Assembly: GCA_031291325.1 (NCBI GenBank)
Contig: JARLJG010000016.1
Coordinates: 44,499 to 108,498 of the forward strand
DNA length: 64,000 nt
From: Burkholderiaceae bacterium
Lineage (GTDB): Bacteria > Pseudomonadota > Gammaproteobacteria > Burkholderiales > Burkholderiaceae_D
Direction of reading: 5' to 3'
The notes beneath the pieces are model-generated. The model was given only the letters and a program-made list of their open reading frames with translations. It was not told the origin of the DNA and made no database searches. Numbering within the stretch: position 1 is the first letter of the stretch; each line of letters starts with the position of its first letter. This document shows positions 1 through 7,958 of the stretch, one piece after another. The translations under genes and the position numbers were made by a program.

Positions 1-333
1 GCCAGCCCAAAATTTAACGGCGTCGATGTGAGCCAGCTCGCGCGCATGGTAGAAACTTTCGCAGTTTCCATTGGGGCTGTCGCCGTTGCCGTCGTCGCCG
101 GCAGAAAAGACGATGAACACGACCTTCGCACCGTTCTTCTCGATCTCGTCCCAGGCATTGCGCGCCATGAATAATTCGATATCGTCCGGGTGCGCGGCGA
201 TGTAGAACGACGTGCGGTTGACGCTGGCGGCGGGATCGGCGACCTGATATTGCAGTCCCGCGCAGCCGCCCAAGCACAGACATGCCAATATGCACATCCA
301 GGCTTTGAATAGAATTTGTTCGATGCGAGACAC
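1..333 (-). CDS. PIG-L family deacetylase lipoprotein, 5' part (runs off the left edge)
   Basis: The first 111 codons are present and the C-terminal part lies outside the window. The GTG start at 333 is preceded by a GGAG four bases upstream. Residues 12-24 form a hydrophobic segment ending in the lipobox LGGC, so the protein is probably a lipoprotein anchored after Cys24. Residues 46-53 read IAAHPDDI, the metal-binding AHPDDxE-type motif of the PIG-L/LmbE family of Zn-dependent N-acetylglucosaminyl deacetylases, followed by VVFIVFSAGDDG, the typical second strand and loop. The substrate cannot be told from this fragment. The competing longer frame here has no recognisable content. Confidence 0.85.
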   Translation of the reverse strand, partial: MSRIEQILFKAWMCILACLCLGGCAGLQYQVADPAASVNRTSFYIAAHPDDIELFMARNAWDEIEKNGAKVVFIVFSAGDDGNGDSPNGNCESFYHARELAHIDAVKFWAG

Positions 334-533
334 GATGCTCCGTTTGAAGTTTATCTGTGGTCGGAACGCCGGTTCTGCGGACACCATTCCGATTAACGGG
401 GCGCAAAATGCGGCGATGCGGAATACGTAGCACGAATTGCGCCATACGAACCCGGCTTTTGAAGCATCGAAGCGCGCCGGGTATATTACCGCAGCACGCT
501 GTCTATCAAATGCTCAACATTCTCGACTCAGTA

Positions 534-719
534 TCAACAAGAGAAGTCGATCAGACCCGTAAACAGGGCGATCCACAATCCGAGGAAACTCCCCAGCGCC
601 AAGCCGGCTGCAACGAGAATCAGCCGCAGCACAGTCGTTGCAATGATTTTCGATGCCGGAGCGCTGCTTGTGGCGCTAACGGAATCGCCCGCAGCGTATG
701 GTGGGACTGGGACGGTCAT
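534..719 (-). CDS. small single-pass membrane protein, unknown function
   Basis: A 61-residue protein whose start codon overlaps the stop of the upstream DUF442 gene (ATGA at 716-719), a layout typical of translationally coupled pairs. Residues 27-56 are strongly hydrophobic (LRLILVAAGLALGSFLGLWIA) and would form one membrane helix with a short charged tail. I do not recognise a family. The coupling to the upstream gene, itself membrane-anchored, is the main reason to believe it is expressed. Confidence 0.5.
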   Translation of the reverse strand: MTVPVPPYAAGDSVSATSSAPASKIIATTVLRLILVAAGLALGSFLGLWIALFTGLIDFSC

Positions 720-1297
720 TGCGTTACTCCGGTGGCGCGGCTGCGATTGGCGATGCGGCGCGCTATTGCGCCGCTCAAATCGTCAGCCGAAAAACTCGTC
801 GATTTCACTGCCGCCAGAATGGCGGCGGCGTCCATTCCGCCGCTGCGCGAAGCTTCGACCAGGCTCCAGGTGCGCGCGGCGCGGCGACCGATCCGGCAAT
901 ATAGAAGAATCGGCTTGGGGCTGTTGGCAATCGCCTTGTCGAGCGCAGCGACCGCAGAATCCGGAATATCTCCGCGCGGCACCGGCACGTAGGCGAAACT
1001 TATTTGTTCGGCGCGCGCCGCCGCGTCGATTGCAGTCGAGGGCGGCTGATCCGCCGCTTCGCCGTCCGGTCGGATATCGATGACGGTCGCAAAACCCTGC
1101 GCCTTAATCTGCGCAAGCGTTGCCGGGCCGATTTGCGCGGTGACCGCAATGCCCGGCGCCAGATTGCTGACCACTATGGGCGGCACACGAGTCCACTTCG
1201 CATAGGCTGCCGAAGCCACCACATAGACAATGCCGAGCAAGACGGCCAGGACAAAAATTTTTCCGTTGCTTATGGGTTTCGAGAGTCCTAGCTTCAT
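716..1297 (-). CDS. membrane-anchored DUF442/TIGR01244-type phosphatase-like protein
   Basis: 193 residues. An N-terminal membrane segment (about residues 12-32) is followed by a soluble domain starting near IAVTAQIGPATLAQIKAQGF, where residues FATVIDIRPDGEA match the beta-strand start of the DUF442 (beta-lactamase hydrolase-like, dual-specificity-phosphatase fold) family. The active-site loop reads YCRIGRRAA, corresponding to the family's YCRSGTRS. The family is linked to sulfide or sulfur-transfer chemistry and phosphatase-like folds, but a reaction for this protein cannot be inferred. It is followed by a coupled 61-residue membrane protein. Confidence 0.8.
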   Translation of the reverse strand: MKLGLSKPISNGKIFVLAVLLGIVYVVASAAYAKWTRVPPIVVSNLAPGIAVTAQIGPATLAQIKAQGFATVIDIRPDGEAADQPPSTAIDAAARAEQISFAYVPVPRGDIPDSAVAALDKAIANSPKPILLYCRIGRRAARTWSLVEASRSGGMDAAAILAAVKSTSFSADDLSGAIARRIANRSRATGVTQ

Positions 1298-1512
1298 TGT
1301 GTTGGATAGGCCGGAAAGGAAACGATAAGTTCGCCGCGTGCATACGCGATTTGTCGACGAGTATGCGTTTGCCTTTCTGGAAAATCCAGAGATTCAGCGC
1401 CGGTATCGAATCAAGCCACCTGCGGTCGTATATTCCGCTACCAGCGCAAAGGAAAGTCGCGCCCACGGCATCCTGGGCAATGCGACGTAACCGCTTGACG
1501 CCGGACTTTTGA

Positions 1513-2760
1513 CTACGCCTGCAACGCCTGCCTGAAATCATCGAGCAAGTCAGCACTATCCTCGATCCCCACCGAAACCCGGATCAGCGATTCGGCGATG
1601 CCCATCGCGGCGCGGCGCTCTGGCCCGATCTCGTAAAAGATCGTGTGCGCGACCGGGATCACCAGCGTGCGGGTGTCGCCCAGGTTGCTCGATGCAATCG
1701 CCAGTTTCAGGCGGTTCAGGTAATCGAAGCAATCGATGCCGTCCTTCAGCTCGAAGCTGAACAGGCCGCCATAGGCGCGGAATAGTTCGCCGGCCAGCGC
1801 GTGCTGCGGATGCGAGGCCAGCCCCGGATAATGGACCGCCGCCACGCGCGGATCGGCTTCCAGCATCTGCGCTAACGCCAGCGCATTCGCGCACTCGCGC
1901 TCCATGCGCAAGGCGATGGTTTCGGCGCCGACCGCCAGCGCATGCGCGGCCTCGGGGGCCAGGGCCGCGCCGAAATCGCGCAAGGCTTTGGCGCGGATCT
2001 GCGCGATGCCCCATTGCGCAGTCGGGAAGCGTTTGTAGGATTCGTAGATATTCGGGAAGCGGCCCCAGTCATAGACGCCGGTATCGGTCAGGCTGCCACC
2101 GAGCGCGTTGCCGTGGCCGCCAACGTACTTGGTCAACGCATTGATCGAAATGCCGGCGCCGACCGCCTTCGGCTGGAACAGGTAGGGCGAAGTCATCGTA
2201 TTGTCGACCACGTACAGAATCCCGCGCGCCGCGCACAGCGCGCCGATGCGCTTCAAGTCGGCGATCTGGGTGCGCGGATTGGCGATGGTCTCGACGAACA
2301 CGATGCGCGTGGCCGGCGTAAGTGCCGCTTCGACCGCCGCCACATCTGTGGCATCGACGAACGACAGCGTGCAGCCCAACCCTGCCACGGTTTGCCACAA
2401 GCTGCTGGTATTGCCGAACAGGAAAGACGACGACACCACATGATCGCCCGTGCGCAACAGCGACTGCGCCAGCGCGCCGATAGCGCCCATGCCGGAAGCG
2501 AAACAGACCGATGCCGTCCCGCCCTCCATCTTGGTGACCTTGTCTTCCAGCGCCGACACCGTCGGATTACCCTGCCGCCCATAGCGGTAACCGGATTGCT
2601 TGCCCTGGAATACCGCCGCCAGCTCGCGCGCATCGGCATAAGCGAAAGCCACGCTGTTATGCACAGGCTTGTGCAAGGAGCCATGCTCGATCGGCTTTTG
2701 CCGGTCGCCGTGCAGGATGGTGGTGGTAAAGCCGTATTCTTTGTCGTTTTTGCTGGTCAT
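1513..2760 (-). CDS. cystathionine gamma-synthase family PLP enzyme
   Basis: 415 residues from the ATG at 2760. Cys/Met metabolism PLP-dependent enzyme: the Schiff-base lysine lies in INALTKYVGGHGNALGG, the cofactor region in VVDNTMTSPYLFQP, and the Arg/Ser anchor in SGYRYGRQGNPT. Members act as cystathionine gamma-synthase, gamma-lyase or O-acyl-homoserine sulfhydrylase, and the sequence alone does not settle which. A methionine-pathway role is supported by the SAM-II-like leader directly upstream. No Shine-Dalgarno sequence precedes ATG 2760, because the terminator T-tract abuts it; an in-frame ATG at 2811 would add 17 residues. In related genomes a metZ-type gene follows purF, which fits its position here. 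Confidence 0.9.
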   Translation of the reverse strand: MTSKNDKEYGFTTTILHGDRQKPIEHGSLHKPVHNSVAFAYADARELAAVFQGKQSGYRYGRQGNPTVSALEDKVTKMEGGTASVCFASGMGAIGALAQSLLRTGDHVVSSSFLFGNTSSLWQTVAGLGCTLSFVDATDVAAVEAALTPATRIVFVETIANPRTQIADLKRIGALCAARGILYVVDNTMTSPYLFQPKAVGAGISINALTKYVGGHGNALGGSLTDTGVYDWGRFPNIYESYKRFPTAQWGIAQIRAKALRDFGAALAPEAAHALAVGAETIALRMERECANALALAQMLEADPRVAAVHYPGLASHPQHALAGELFRAYGGLFSFELKDGIDCFDYLNRLKLAIASSNLGDTRTLVIPVAHTIFYEIGPERRAAMGIAESLIRVSVGIEDSADLLDDFRQALQA

Positions 2761-2762
2761 AA

Positions 2763-2797
2763 TAAAAAACCCGTCGTAGCGTGCGCTAAAACGGGTT
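2763..2797 (-). terminator. intrinsic terminator/attenuator immediately before the PLP enzyme gene
   Basis: On the minus strand AACCCGT (2797-2791) pairs with ACGGGTT (2774-2768), with a second inner stem TAGC/GCTA, and is followed by TTTTTT ending three bases before ATG 2760. The hairpin starts inside a seven-codon leader ORF and lies downstream of the SAM-II-like aptamer, so it is well placed to act as a premature terminator. On the plus strand it lacks a T-tract. Confidence 0.8.
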
Positions 2798-2806
2798 GAT
2801 GAGCAT
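2786..2806 (-). CDS. putative leader peptide MLINPF
   Basis: ATG at 2806 reads Met-Leu-Ile-Asn-Pro-Phe-stop. It sits seven bases after the AAAAAGGG that ends the SAM-II-like aptamer, which is the best Shine-Dalgarno spacing of any start codon here. Its last codons form the 5' arm of the terminator hairpin, so a translating ribosome would disrupt the hairpin. This is inferred from spacing only; translation is not shown. The other candidate, ATG 2811, is only two bases from GGG but is in frame with the enzyme. Confidence 0.4.
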   Translation of the reverse strand: MLINPF

Positions 2807-2813
2807 TTCATAT

Positions 2814-2899
2814 CCCTTTTTAGCGGCACTTGTTATGGGACTGCGTTCCGTACCTGTGTGGAACTACCCAGGCGCCCGCAAGCTGAAGCAAATCGGCGC
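2814..2899 (-). promoter_or_regulatory. candidate SAM-II riboswitch with an enlarged internal loop
   Basis: Read on the minus strand, GCGCC pairs with GGCGC (P1). GATTTG follows directly after the 5' P1 strand, CTTGC precedes the 3' P1 strand, and the 3' end is ATAACAAGT...CGCTAAAAAGGG. These match, in order, the conserved SAM-II segments GAUUUG, CUUGC, UAAACAAGU and CGCUAAAAAGG as I know them. ATTTG can pair with CAAGT to form the pseudoknot. Between P1 and the pseudoknot strand lie about 40 extra bases able to form TGGG/CCCA and GTTCC/GGAAC stems, unlike the compact textbook aptamer. The terminal AAAAAGGG doubles as a ribosome-binding site. The downstream Cys/Met enzyme is a typical SAM-II target. 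Confidence 0.82.
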
Positions 2900-2907
2900 A
2901 ATACCCT

Positions 2908-2935
2908 ATCGTATCTTATATTTGAGGAAATGCAA
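2908..2935 (-). promoter_or_regulatory. probable sigma-70 promoter for the SAM-II leader
   Basis: On the minus strand TTGCAT (2935-2930) and TACGAT (2913-2908) are separated by 16 bases. Transcription would begin about seven bases later, a few bases before the first stem of the aptamer, which is the position expected for a riboswitch leader. Confidence 0.5.
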
Positions 2936-3065
2936 AATGGTGGCGAAAAGAAATGGCGGGGAATATACTAATCCAGGTCGAGATGCCGTGCCGCAACTGG
3001 CGTATCGATGTTGAATCGGAACGGCACCGAATCTCGCATTTCAAAAATAAATAAAAAGGCCATAT

Positions 3066-3521
3066 ATGAGACAAATTGGAACTACGGTATTGGCAAGCGT
3101 GCTCTGTTTCACCGCGATGTCGGCCTATGCCGAAACCGCCTCCGAGCAAGCCGCAAAGGCGCTGGTCAAGAAAGCGATTGTCCAAATCAAGAAGGTCGGG
3201 GTCGACGCCGCCTGCAAGGACTTTGCTGCCCCCAAGGGCGGATTCATCGACGGCGAGCTGTATGTCTTTGTGCAAGACCTGAACGCCAAGATGATTTGTC
3301 ATGCAGTCAATCCCAAGCTGAACGGCAAAGACCTGGCTGAACTCAAGGACGCCGACGGCAAGTATTTCAACAAGGCGATGGTCGAATTGGTCAAGACCAA
3401 GGGCAGCGGGTGGGTCGACTATCACTGGGTCAACCCGACCACCGGCACAATCCAGGCAAAGTCGAGCTACGTCGAAGGCGTCGAGGGCAACCTGGTTGGC
3501 GTAGGAATCTATAAGAAGTAA
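3066..3521 (+). CDS. secreted Cache-like single-domain protein
   Basis: 151 residues with a Sec signal peptide (cleavage after SAYA, residue 23). The mature part, from ALVKKAIVQIKKVGVDAACKDF through YVFVQDLNAKMICHAVNPKLNGKDL to VDYHWVNPTTGTIQAKSSYVE, resembles the small-molecule-binding single Cache_2 domains found free in the periplasm or in sensor proteins. No transmembrane or signalling output domain is attached, so it probably acts as a periplasmic binding protein. The AAAAAGG before the ATG is well spaced. It is transcribed away from the SAM-II-regulated gene. Confidence 0.8.
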   Translation: MRQIGTTVLASVLCFTAMSAYAETASEQAAKALVKKAIVQIKKVGVDAACKDFAAPKGGFIDGELYVFVQDLNAKMICHAVNPKLNGKDLAELKDADGKYFNKAMVELVKTKGSGWVDYHWVNPTTGTIQAKSSYVEGVEGNLVGVGIYKK

Positions 3522-3554
3522 GGACACGCCATGACGCCCGGTTCGCAGTGCGAA

Positions 3555-4205
3555 CTAGGCGTCCGGCTGCATCGCATCCGATTCGACGACCTGCACGCCG
3601 CACGCAGTTTGCTGCGACGCCAACACCATTGTGCGCGCCACCGCGTGCGCGGACACGGATCGATATTTCTTGGGCAGCAGCCGGTTGCCCACCTTCAACA
3701 GCGCCAGAGCGAGGCTCTCGCCGGCGCGCTGCTCGGTGCGTTCGCCGGTCAGGAAGGATGGCCGGAATATCGTCACGGCGTCGTAGCCGAGCGCGGCAAT
3801 GGCTGCTTCCATCTCGCCTTTCACGCGATTATAGAAGATCGCCGAATGCGCATTGGCGCCCATCGCCGACACCACGTACAGGCGCTTGGCGCCCGCCTGT
3901 TGCGCTTTGCGGGCTGTTTGCACGACGTAGTCGTAATCGACATGGCGAAATGCAGCTTGCGAGCCGGCGACCTTGATCGTCGTGCCGAGACAGCAGAACA
4001 TCGCATCGCAGGCGGGCCAGTCGGCGGCAGCGAGTTGATCGAAATCGACAACGTGCCGGATCAGCTTCGGGATGGCGCCAAGCGTATCGATCGGGCGGCG
4101 CAGCATCGCATGCACCGCTGCCACGCCGGCCTCGTCACACAGTTGCGCGATCAGTTCGCGCCCGACCAGGCCGGAAGCGCCGACTACGCATGCGGAGATT
4201 GCCAT
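3555..4205 (-). CDS. NAD(P)H-binding oxidoreductase-like protein (atypical SDR)
   Basis: 216 residues. The N-terminus carries the Rossmann signature VVGASGLVGREL, followed by LRRPIDTL after strand two and CCLGTTIKVAGS at the nucleotide-binding edge. AFRHVDYDYVV and YNRVKGEMEAAIAAL match the YxxxK-type region of the HTATIP2/YbjT-like group of atypical short-chain dehydrogenases. Such proteins bind NADPH, but many have no known reaction. It converges with the Cache-like gene, with about 33 bases between the two stops. Confidence 0.8.
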   Translation of the reverse strand: MAISACVVGASGLVGRELIAQLCDEAGVAAVHAMLRRPIDTLGAIPKLIRHVVDFDQLAAADWPACDAMFCCLGTTIKVAGSQAAFRHVDYDYVVQTARKAQQAGAKRLYVVSAMGANAHSAIFYNRVKGEMEAAIAALGYDAVTIFRPSFLTGERTEQRAGESLALALLKVGNRLLPKKYRSVSAHAVARTMVLASQQTACGVQVVESDAMQPDA

Positions 4206-4360
4206 GTTGGTCCCGTCAGGTTGTCCTGCAACACAAACTTATTTACCCGCCCCAAGTATTGCTTGTCGGCGAAAGTCGCAGCTCGCTGCGCCAGCGATTC
4301 CGGCGCGAGCATGTGGCAATTCCCACCACCATTTGCCGATCGCACATATTGCGTCGACAA

Positions 4361-5086
4361 TTACTGTTTCACGCTCTGAAGAGGGCTTAGCACCAAATCA
4401 GTGGCTTCCCTGATTTCTTTTGGATCGGAAAAAAGATCGCTACGCAGCACGCCTTTCTTCTTCTTTACATCGCTTTGGTAAGGAAGAAGGATACCGCCAT
4501 ACGTCGTGAACTCCCATTCACCCTTATCATTGAAAGCCATCAACTCCAATGATAAACCAGCCGCTGTTCCATCGTATTCGTACTTCAAATTCGACATGAG
4601 AACCTCGTCCTTTTCGTGCTCCGCTCTCGTCACACCGTCCCATGAAGCGCTACTGTGCGACACTTTCGCCGATTGCAAGACGAATCGCGGCGCCAGCACC
4701 ATCGAACAATCCACTTCGGCGGCTATCCGTTTTACCAACGAACTCAATGCCCGTACATAAGCATCCGGGCGAAACCGACCGCTTTGCGGATCATAAATTC
4801 CGCCGACTGCAGCGACCTCTTGCCCCCAGGTTTCGACGTAATTCTTTTCATCGAGCACGGCGACCTTATAGTTTGCGCGTTGCAATTGCGCGTACAGTTG
4901 TCGATTGACGACGGACCCGCCAGAAGCAAATTGCGGAGCATCCACCTTCGATGGCAACAATACAATCCGCTTGGAACGATCGGGGGCCTGGAAATTTTTC
5001 GCAAACTTGTTATCAGGCTGCACGACGTCAGAAGTTGCACAGCCGGTCAACAGCGAAGTCAATATGGCCAAAATGAGGTAACGCAT
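4361..5086 (-). CDS. lipoprotein, unknown function
   Basis: 241 residues from ATG 5086. The signal sequence MRYLILAILTSLLTGC ends in the lipobox LTGC, so Cys16 should be acylated. The mature protein begins with VVQPDNKF and contains RIVLLPSKVDAPQFASGG, a pattern reminiscent of outer-membrane lipoproteins with a GNA1162/CsgG-like fold, but I cannot assign a family. A longer reading frame to 5275 exists but would bury the lipobox, so it is rejected. Confidence 0.75.
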   Translation of the reverse strand: MRYLILAILTSLLTGCATSDVVQPDNKFAKNFQAPDRSKRIVLLPSKVDAPQFASGGSVVNRQLYAQLQRANYKVAVLDEKNYVETWGQEVAAVGGIYDPQSGRFRPDAYVRALSSLVKRIAAEVDCSMVLAPRFVLQSAKVSHSSASWDGVTRAEHEKDEVLMSNLKYEYDGTAAGLSLELMAFNDKGEWEFTTYGGILLPYQSDVKKKKGVLRSDLFSDPKEIREATDLVLSPLQSVKQ

Positions 5087-5216
5087 TGTCTTCCCGATTA
5101 AATGAGGTGTTTTTTGAATTCTACTGATGCACCGAGTGCCGCATCGCAAAAAGCCGCTGCTCGACGTAGGTCGTTCGTTCCAAGGCATATGTAGGTAAAC
5201 ATTGTTCCCCCTGTCG

Positions 5217-5717
5217 CTAGCACCCGGTCGTAACGACCGACAAGGTGTACTGCTGATTGCCAGTACCCCATGCATTGCCGTACGTTACGCTGCAATTGGC
5301 CGGCGTCGGCGCAGATTTCAATGCAAATGTTGTATACGGGTTGGAAACCGAGATCGTGAAACCGGAGTAGCTGATCGTATTATCGACCAGCCCCGTATTG
5401 ATGCCGGTTCCGGCGCCAATCCATCCGTAATTCATGCCGTAGGTCGTGCCATTGTAGGTCAGGCTTCCCATCTGGGCGTTTATGTCACAGCCTGTGCTGG
5501 CATTGAGAGCGCACAGGAGGCGAAAATTCGACGCGGACTCGGTAATGGCGCCCGCCAACGCATTGACCGCCGCGATACGGGCCGATTGCGAGATATTCTG
5601 GTACGACGGTAGTGCTATCGCCGCCAGTATCCCGATGATGACGATAACCGCCACCAGCTCCAGAAGCGTGAAGCCCTGCTGGGATCGCGGCTCTATCCTC
5701 TGATTAAGTGCCTTCAT
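5217..5717 (-). CDS. type IV pilin-like protein
   Basis: 166 residues. The prepilin signal ends ...RSQQG with FTLLELVAVIVIIGILAAIALP after it: the cleavage glycine, methylated phenylalanine, Glu5 and hydrophobic alpha-1 helix of type IV pilins. The C-terminal part is rich in Gly, Thr and Asn and has four cysteines, including ANCS and a final TTGC that may form the D-loop disulfide. It stands alone, with no pilus assembly genes nearby. The ATG at 5717 is preferred over the TTG at 5741 because it gives a leader of normal length. Confidence 0.88.
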   Translation of the reverse strand: MKALNQRIEPRSQQGFTLLELVAVIVIIGILAAIALPSYQNISQSARIAAVNALAGAITESASNFRLLCALNASTGCDINAQMGSLTYNGTTYGMNYGWIGAGTGINTGLVDNTISYSGFTISVSNPYTTFALKSAPTPANCSVTYGNAWGTGNQQYTLSVVTTGC

Positions 5718-5901
5718 GGGCGCTGTAATTTGAATCGGCAAAAAAGGGCTGAAGACGGCTCACGGCGAATCGAAAGCAGTTGCCGCGTGCAACCGATAAT
5801 CGGCGACCGCGACTGCTGCGCGCGGCGATCCATTGCAAATCGATCGGTCGCCGCGTGTGCGCGTCCCTCATTTCCGCACCGCGCGACGGCGCGCCAATCG
5901 G

Positions 5902-7419
5902 CTAGTCGACGTGCGCCAGATTCAAATTCAACTGCGAGCGCACCGCATCGTCGTTCTCCGGCTTTGCATCGTTGCGCACGGATTCGAGGCGGTCGAGGTA
6001 GTCGCGCGAGATGTCGCCGGTCACGTAGACGCCGTCGAAGCAGGATGCCTCGAAATTCTTCAGCAGCGGATTGACGTCGGAAATCGAGCGCTTCAGCGCT
6101 TCGATGTCCTGGTACACCAGCGCGTCGGCGGTGATTTCGCGGCACACTTCTTCGTCGCTGCGGCCGTAGGCGATCAATTCGTTGCGGGTCGGCATGTCGA
6201 TGCCATACACGTTCGGGAATTTGACCGGCGGCGCAGCGGAGGCGAAGATCACGCGCTTGGCGCCGGAGTCGCGCGCCATCTGCACGATCTCGCGGCTGGT
6301 GGTGCCGCGCACGATCGAGTCGTCCACCAGCAGCACGTTCTTGCCCTTGAATTCGGAGCCGATTGCATTCAGTTTCTGGCGCACCGACTTGCGGCGGATC
6401 GCCTGCCCCGGCATCAGGAAGGTGCGTCCGATATAACGGTTCTTGATGAAGCCTTCGCGGTATTCGAGATTCAGCTTGAGCGCCAGCTCCATCGCTGCCG
6501 GACGGGAAGAATCGGGGATCGGCATCACCACGTCGATCTCGCCGTGGCTGAATTCGCGCTTGATCTTGTCGGCCAGGTATTCGCCCATCTTCAGGCGCGT
6601 GGCGTAGACGGAAGCGCCGTCGATGATCGAATCCGGGCGGGCCAGGTAGACGAACTCGAACGCGCACGGGTTCATGGTCGGATTTTCCGCGCATTGCTGG
6701 TTATACAGCTTGCCATCCATGTCGATGAAAATCGCTTCGCCCGGAATCACGTCGCGCAGGAAGCGGAAACCCAAGCCTTCGAGCGCTACCGATTCGCTGG
6801 CGACCACGTATTCCTGGCCTTTTTCGGTATCGTTGAAGCCGATGCACAAGGGGCGGATGCCGAACGGATCGCGGAAGGCGAGCAAACCGTAGCCGGCGAT
6901 CTGCGCCACCACCGCATACGAGCCGCGCACCCGCTTGTGCAGCGCGGCCACGGTCTTGAACAACGAGGTCGGGTCGAGCGAATAGCCGGTGGTGGCTTCC
7001 TGCATTTCGTGCGCCAGCACGTTGAGCAACACTTCCGAATCGGAATCGGTGTTGATGTGGCGGCGGTCGTTCTTGAACATCTCGATCTTGAGCTGTTCGA
7101 CGTTGGTCAGGTTGCCGTTGTGCGCGAGCGTGATGCCGAATGGGGCATTGACGTAGAACGGCTGCGCTTCTTCCGCGCTGGACGAGCCGGCAGTCGGATA
7201 ACGGACCTGGCCGATGCCGGCGTTGCCCATCAGCGAGCGCATGTTGCGGGTGCGGAAGACATCGCGCACCAGGCCGTTGGCCTTGTGCATGCTGAACTTG
7301 TTGCCGGAATTGGTTGCGATCCCGGCAGCGTCCTGACCGCGATGCTGCAACAGCAGCAGTGCGTCGTAGATCAACTGGTTGACGGGGCTATGGGAAACGA
7401 CGCCGACTATGCCACACAT
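5902..7419 (-). CDS. purF: amidophosphoribosyltransferase
   Basis: 505 residues, the normal length for proteobacterial PurF. It catalyses the first committed step of purine synthesis, transferring the glutamine amide to PRPP. The start at 7419 gives Met-Cys-Gly-Ile-Val-Gly, with Cys2 the N-terminal nucleophile of the glutaminase domain after Met removal. LAHNGNLTN and the QHRGQDAAGIA segment belong to that domain, and VLLVDDSIVRGTTS is the PRPP-binding loop. It ends the minus-strand series folC-dedD-cvpA-purF, and the 36-base gap to cvpA suggests one transcript. Confidence 0.98.
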   Translation of the reverse strand: MCGIVGVVSHSPVNQLIYDALLLLQHRGQDAAGIATNSGNKFSMHKANGLVRDVFRTRNMRSLMGNAGIGQVRYPTAGSSSAEEAQPFYVNAPFGITLAHNGNLTNVEQLKIEMFKNDRRHINTDSDSEVLLNVLAHEMQEATTGYSLDPTSLFKTVAALHKRVRGSYAVVAQIAGYGLLAFRDPFGIRPLCIGFNDTEKGQEYVVASESVALEGLGFRFLRDVIPGEAIFIDMDGKLYNQQCAENPTMNPCAFEFVYLARPDSIIDGASVYATRLKMGEYLADKIKREFSHGEIDVVMPIPDSSRPAAMELALKLNLEYREGFIKNRYIGRTFLMPGQAIRRKSVRQKLNAIGSEFKGKNVLLVDDSIVRGTTSREIVQMARDSGAKRVIFASAAPPVKFPNVYGIDMPTRNELIAYGRSDEEVCREITADALVYQDIEALKRSISDVNPLLKNFEASCFDGVYVTGDISRDYLDRLESVRNDAKPENDDAVRSQLNLNLAHVD

Positions 7420-7455
7420 GGTGGACTCCTCAAACAATCTAAAACATTTATACCA

Positions 7456-7944
7456 TTAAAACTTGACATACCTTGCGATATTGTCGGGCAAAAAGGGCTT
7501 GGCCGCGTGCGCTGCGGATTCCGCATACGGGCTCAGTTGCGCATGCCGCCAGAAATCCTGCTGCGGCAGCGCGGTCATTCCGCACAACGTCACCGCCACC
7601 AGCGCAATCACCGCGCCGCGCAACAATCCAAATACTGCTCCCAGGCCGCGATCGGCCAGCGTCAAGCCGGTCGCCGCGATGATCGAATCCAGCGCCATCG
7701 CCAGCAGCATGATCAGCAACCTGACGCCAATGAACAAGGCGATGAAGGCAACGATCAGGCGCGTCGCCTGGCCCGGAATAAAATCCGGCAACAGCAGCGC
7801 CAGCGCGCCGCCGTAGGCATTGGCCACGACCAACGCCACGATCCAACCAACCAGCGACAACAACTCCTTGACCAAGCCGCGCATGATGCCGATCAGGGTC
7901 GAGCAAGTCAATATGAACAAAAGAACATAATCGAAAATCGTCAT
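7456..7944 (-). CDS. cvpA: CvpA family inner-membrane protein
   Basis: 162 residues with four hydrophobic helices, beginning FDYVLLFILTCSTLIGIMRGLVKELLSLVGWIVA, the typical CvpA start in which a conserved RG precedes an amphipathic KE segment. Lies between dedD and purF as in many proteobacteria. CvpA was named for colicin V production and is connected to envelope homeostasis; its molecular role is unsettled. Confidence 0.95.
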   Translation of the reverse strand: MTIFDYVLLFILTCSTLIGIMRGLVKELLSLVGWIVALVVANAYGGALALLLPDFIPGQATRLIVAFIALFIGVRLLIMLLAMALDSIIAATGLTLADRGLGAVFGLLRGAVIALVAVTLCGMTALPQQDFWRHAQLSPYAESAAHAAKPFLPDNIARYVKF

Positions 7945-7958
7945 GCTGCCATCAGGCG

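Noticed and set aside
1298-1512. Plus-strand 71-codon frame and an overlapping minus-strand frame
   Set aside because: No ribosome-binding site, no recognisable content, and the minus frame overlaps two better genes.
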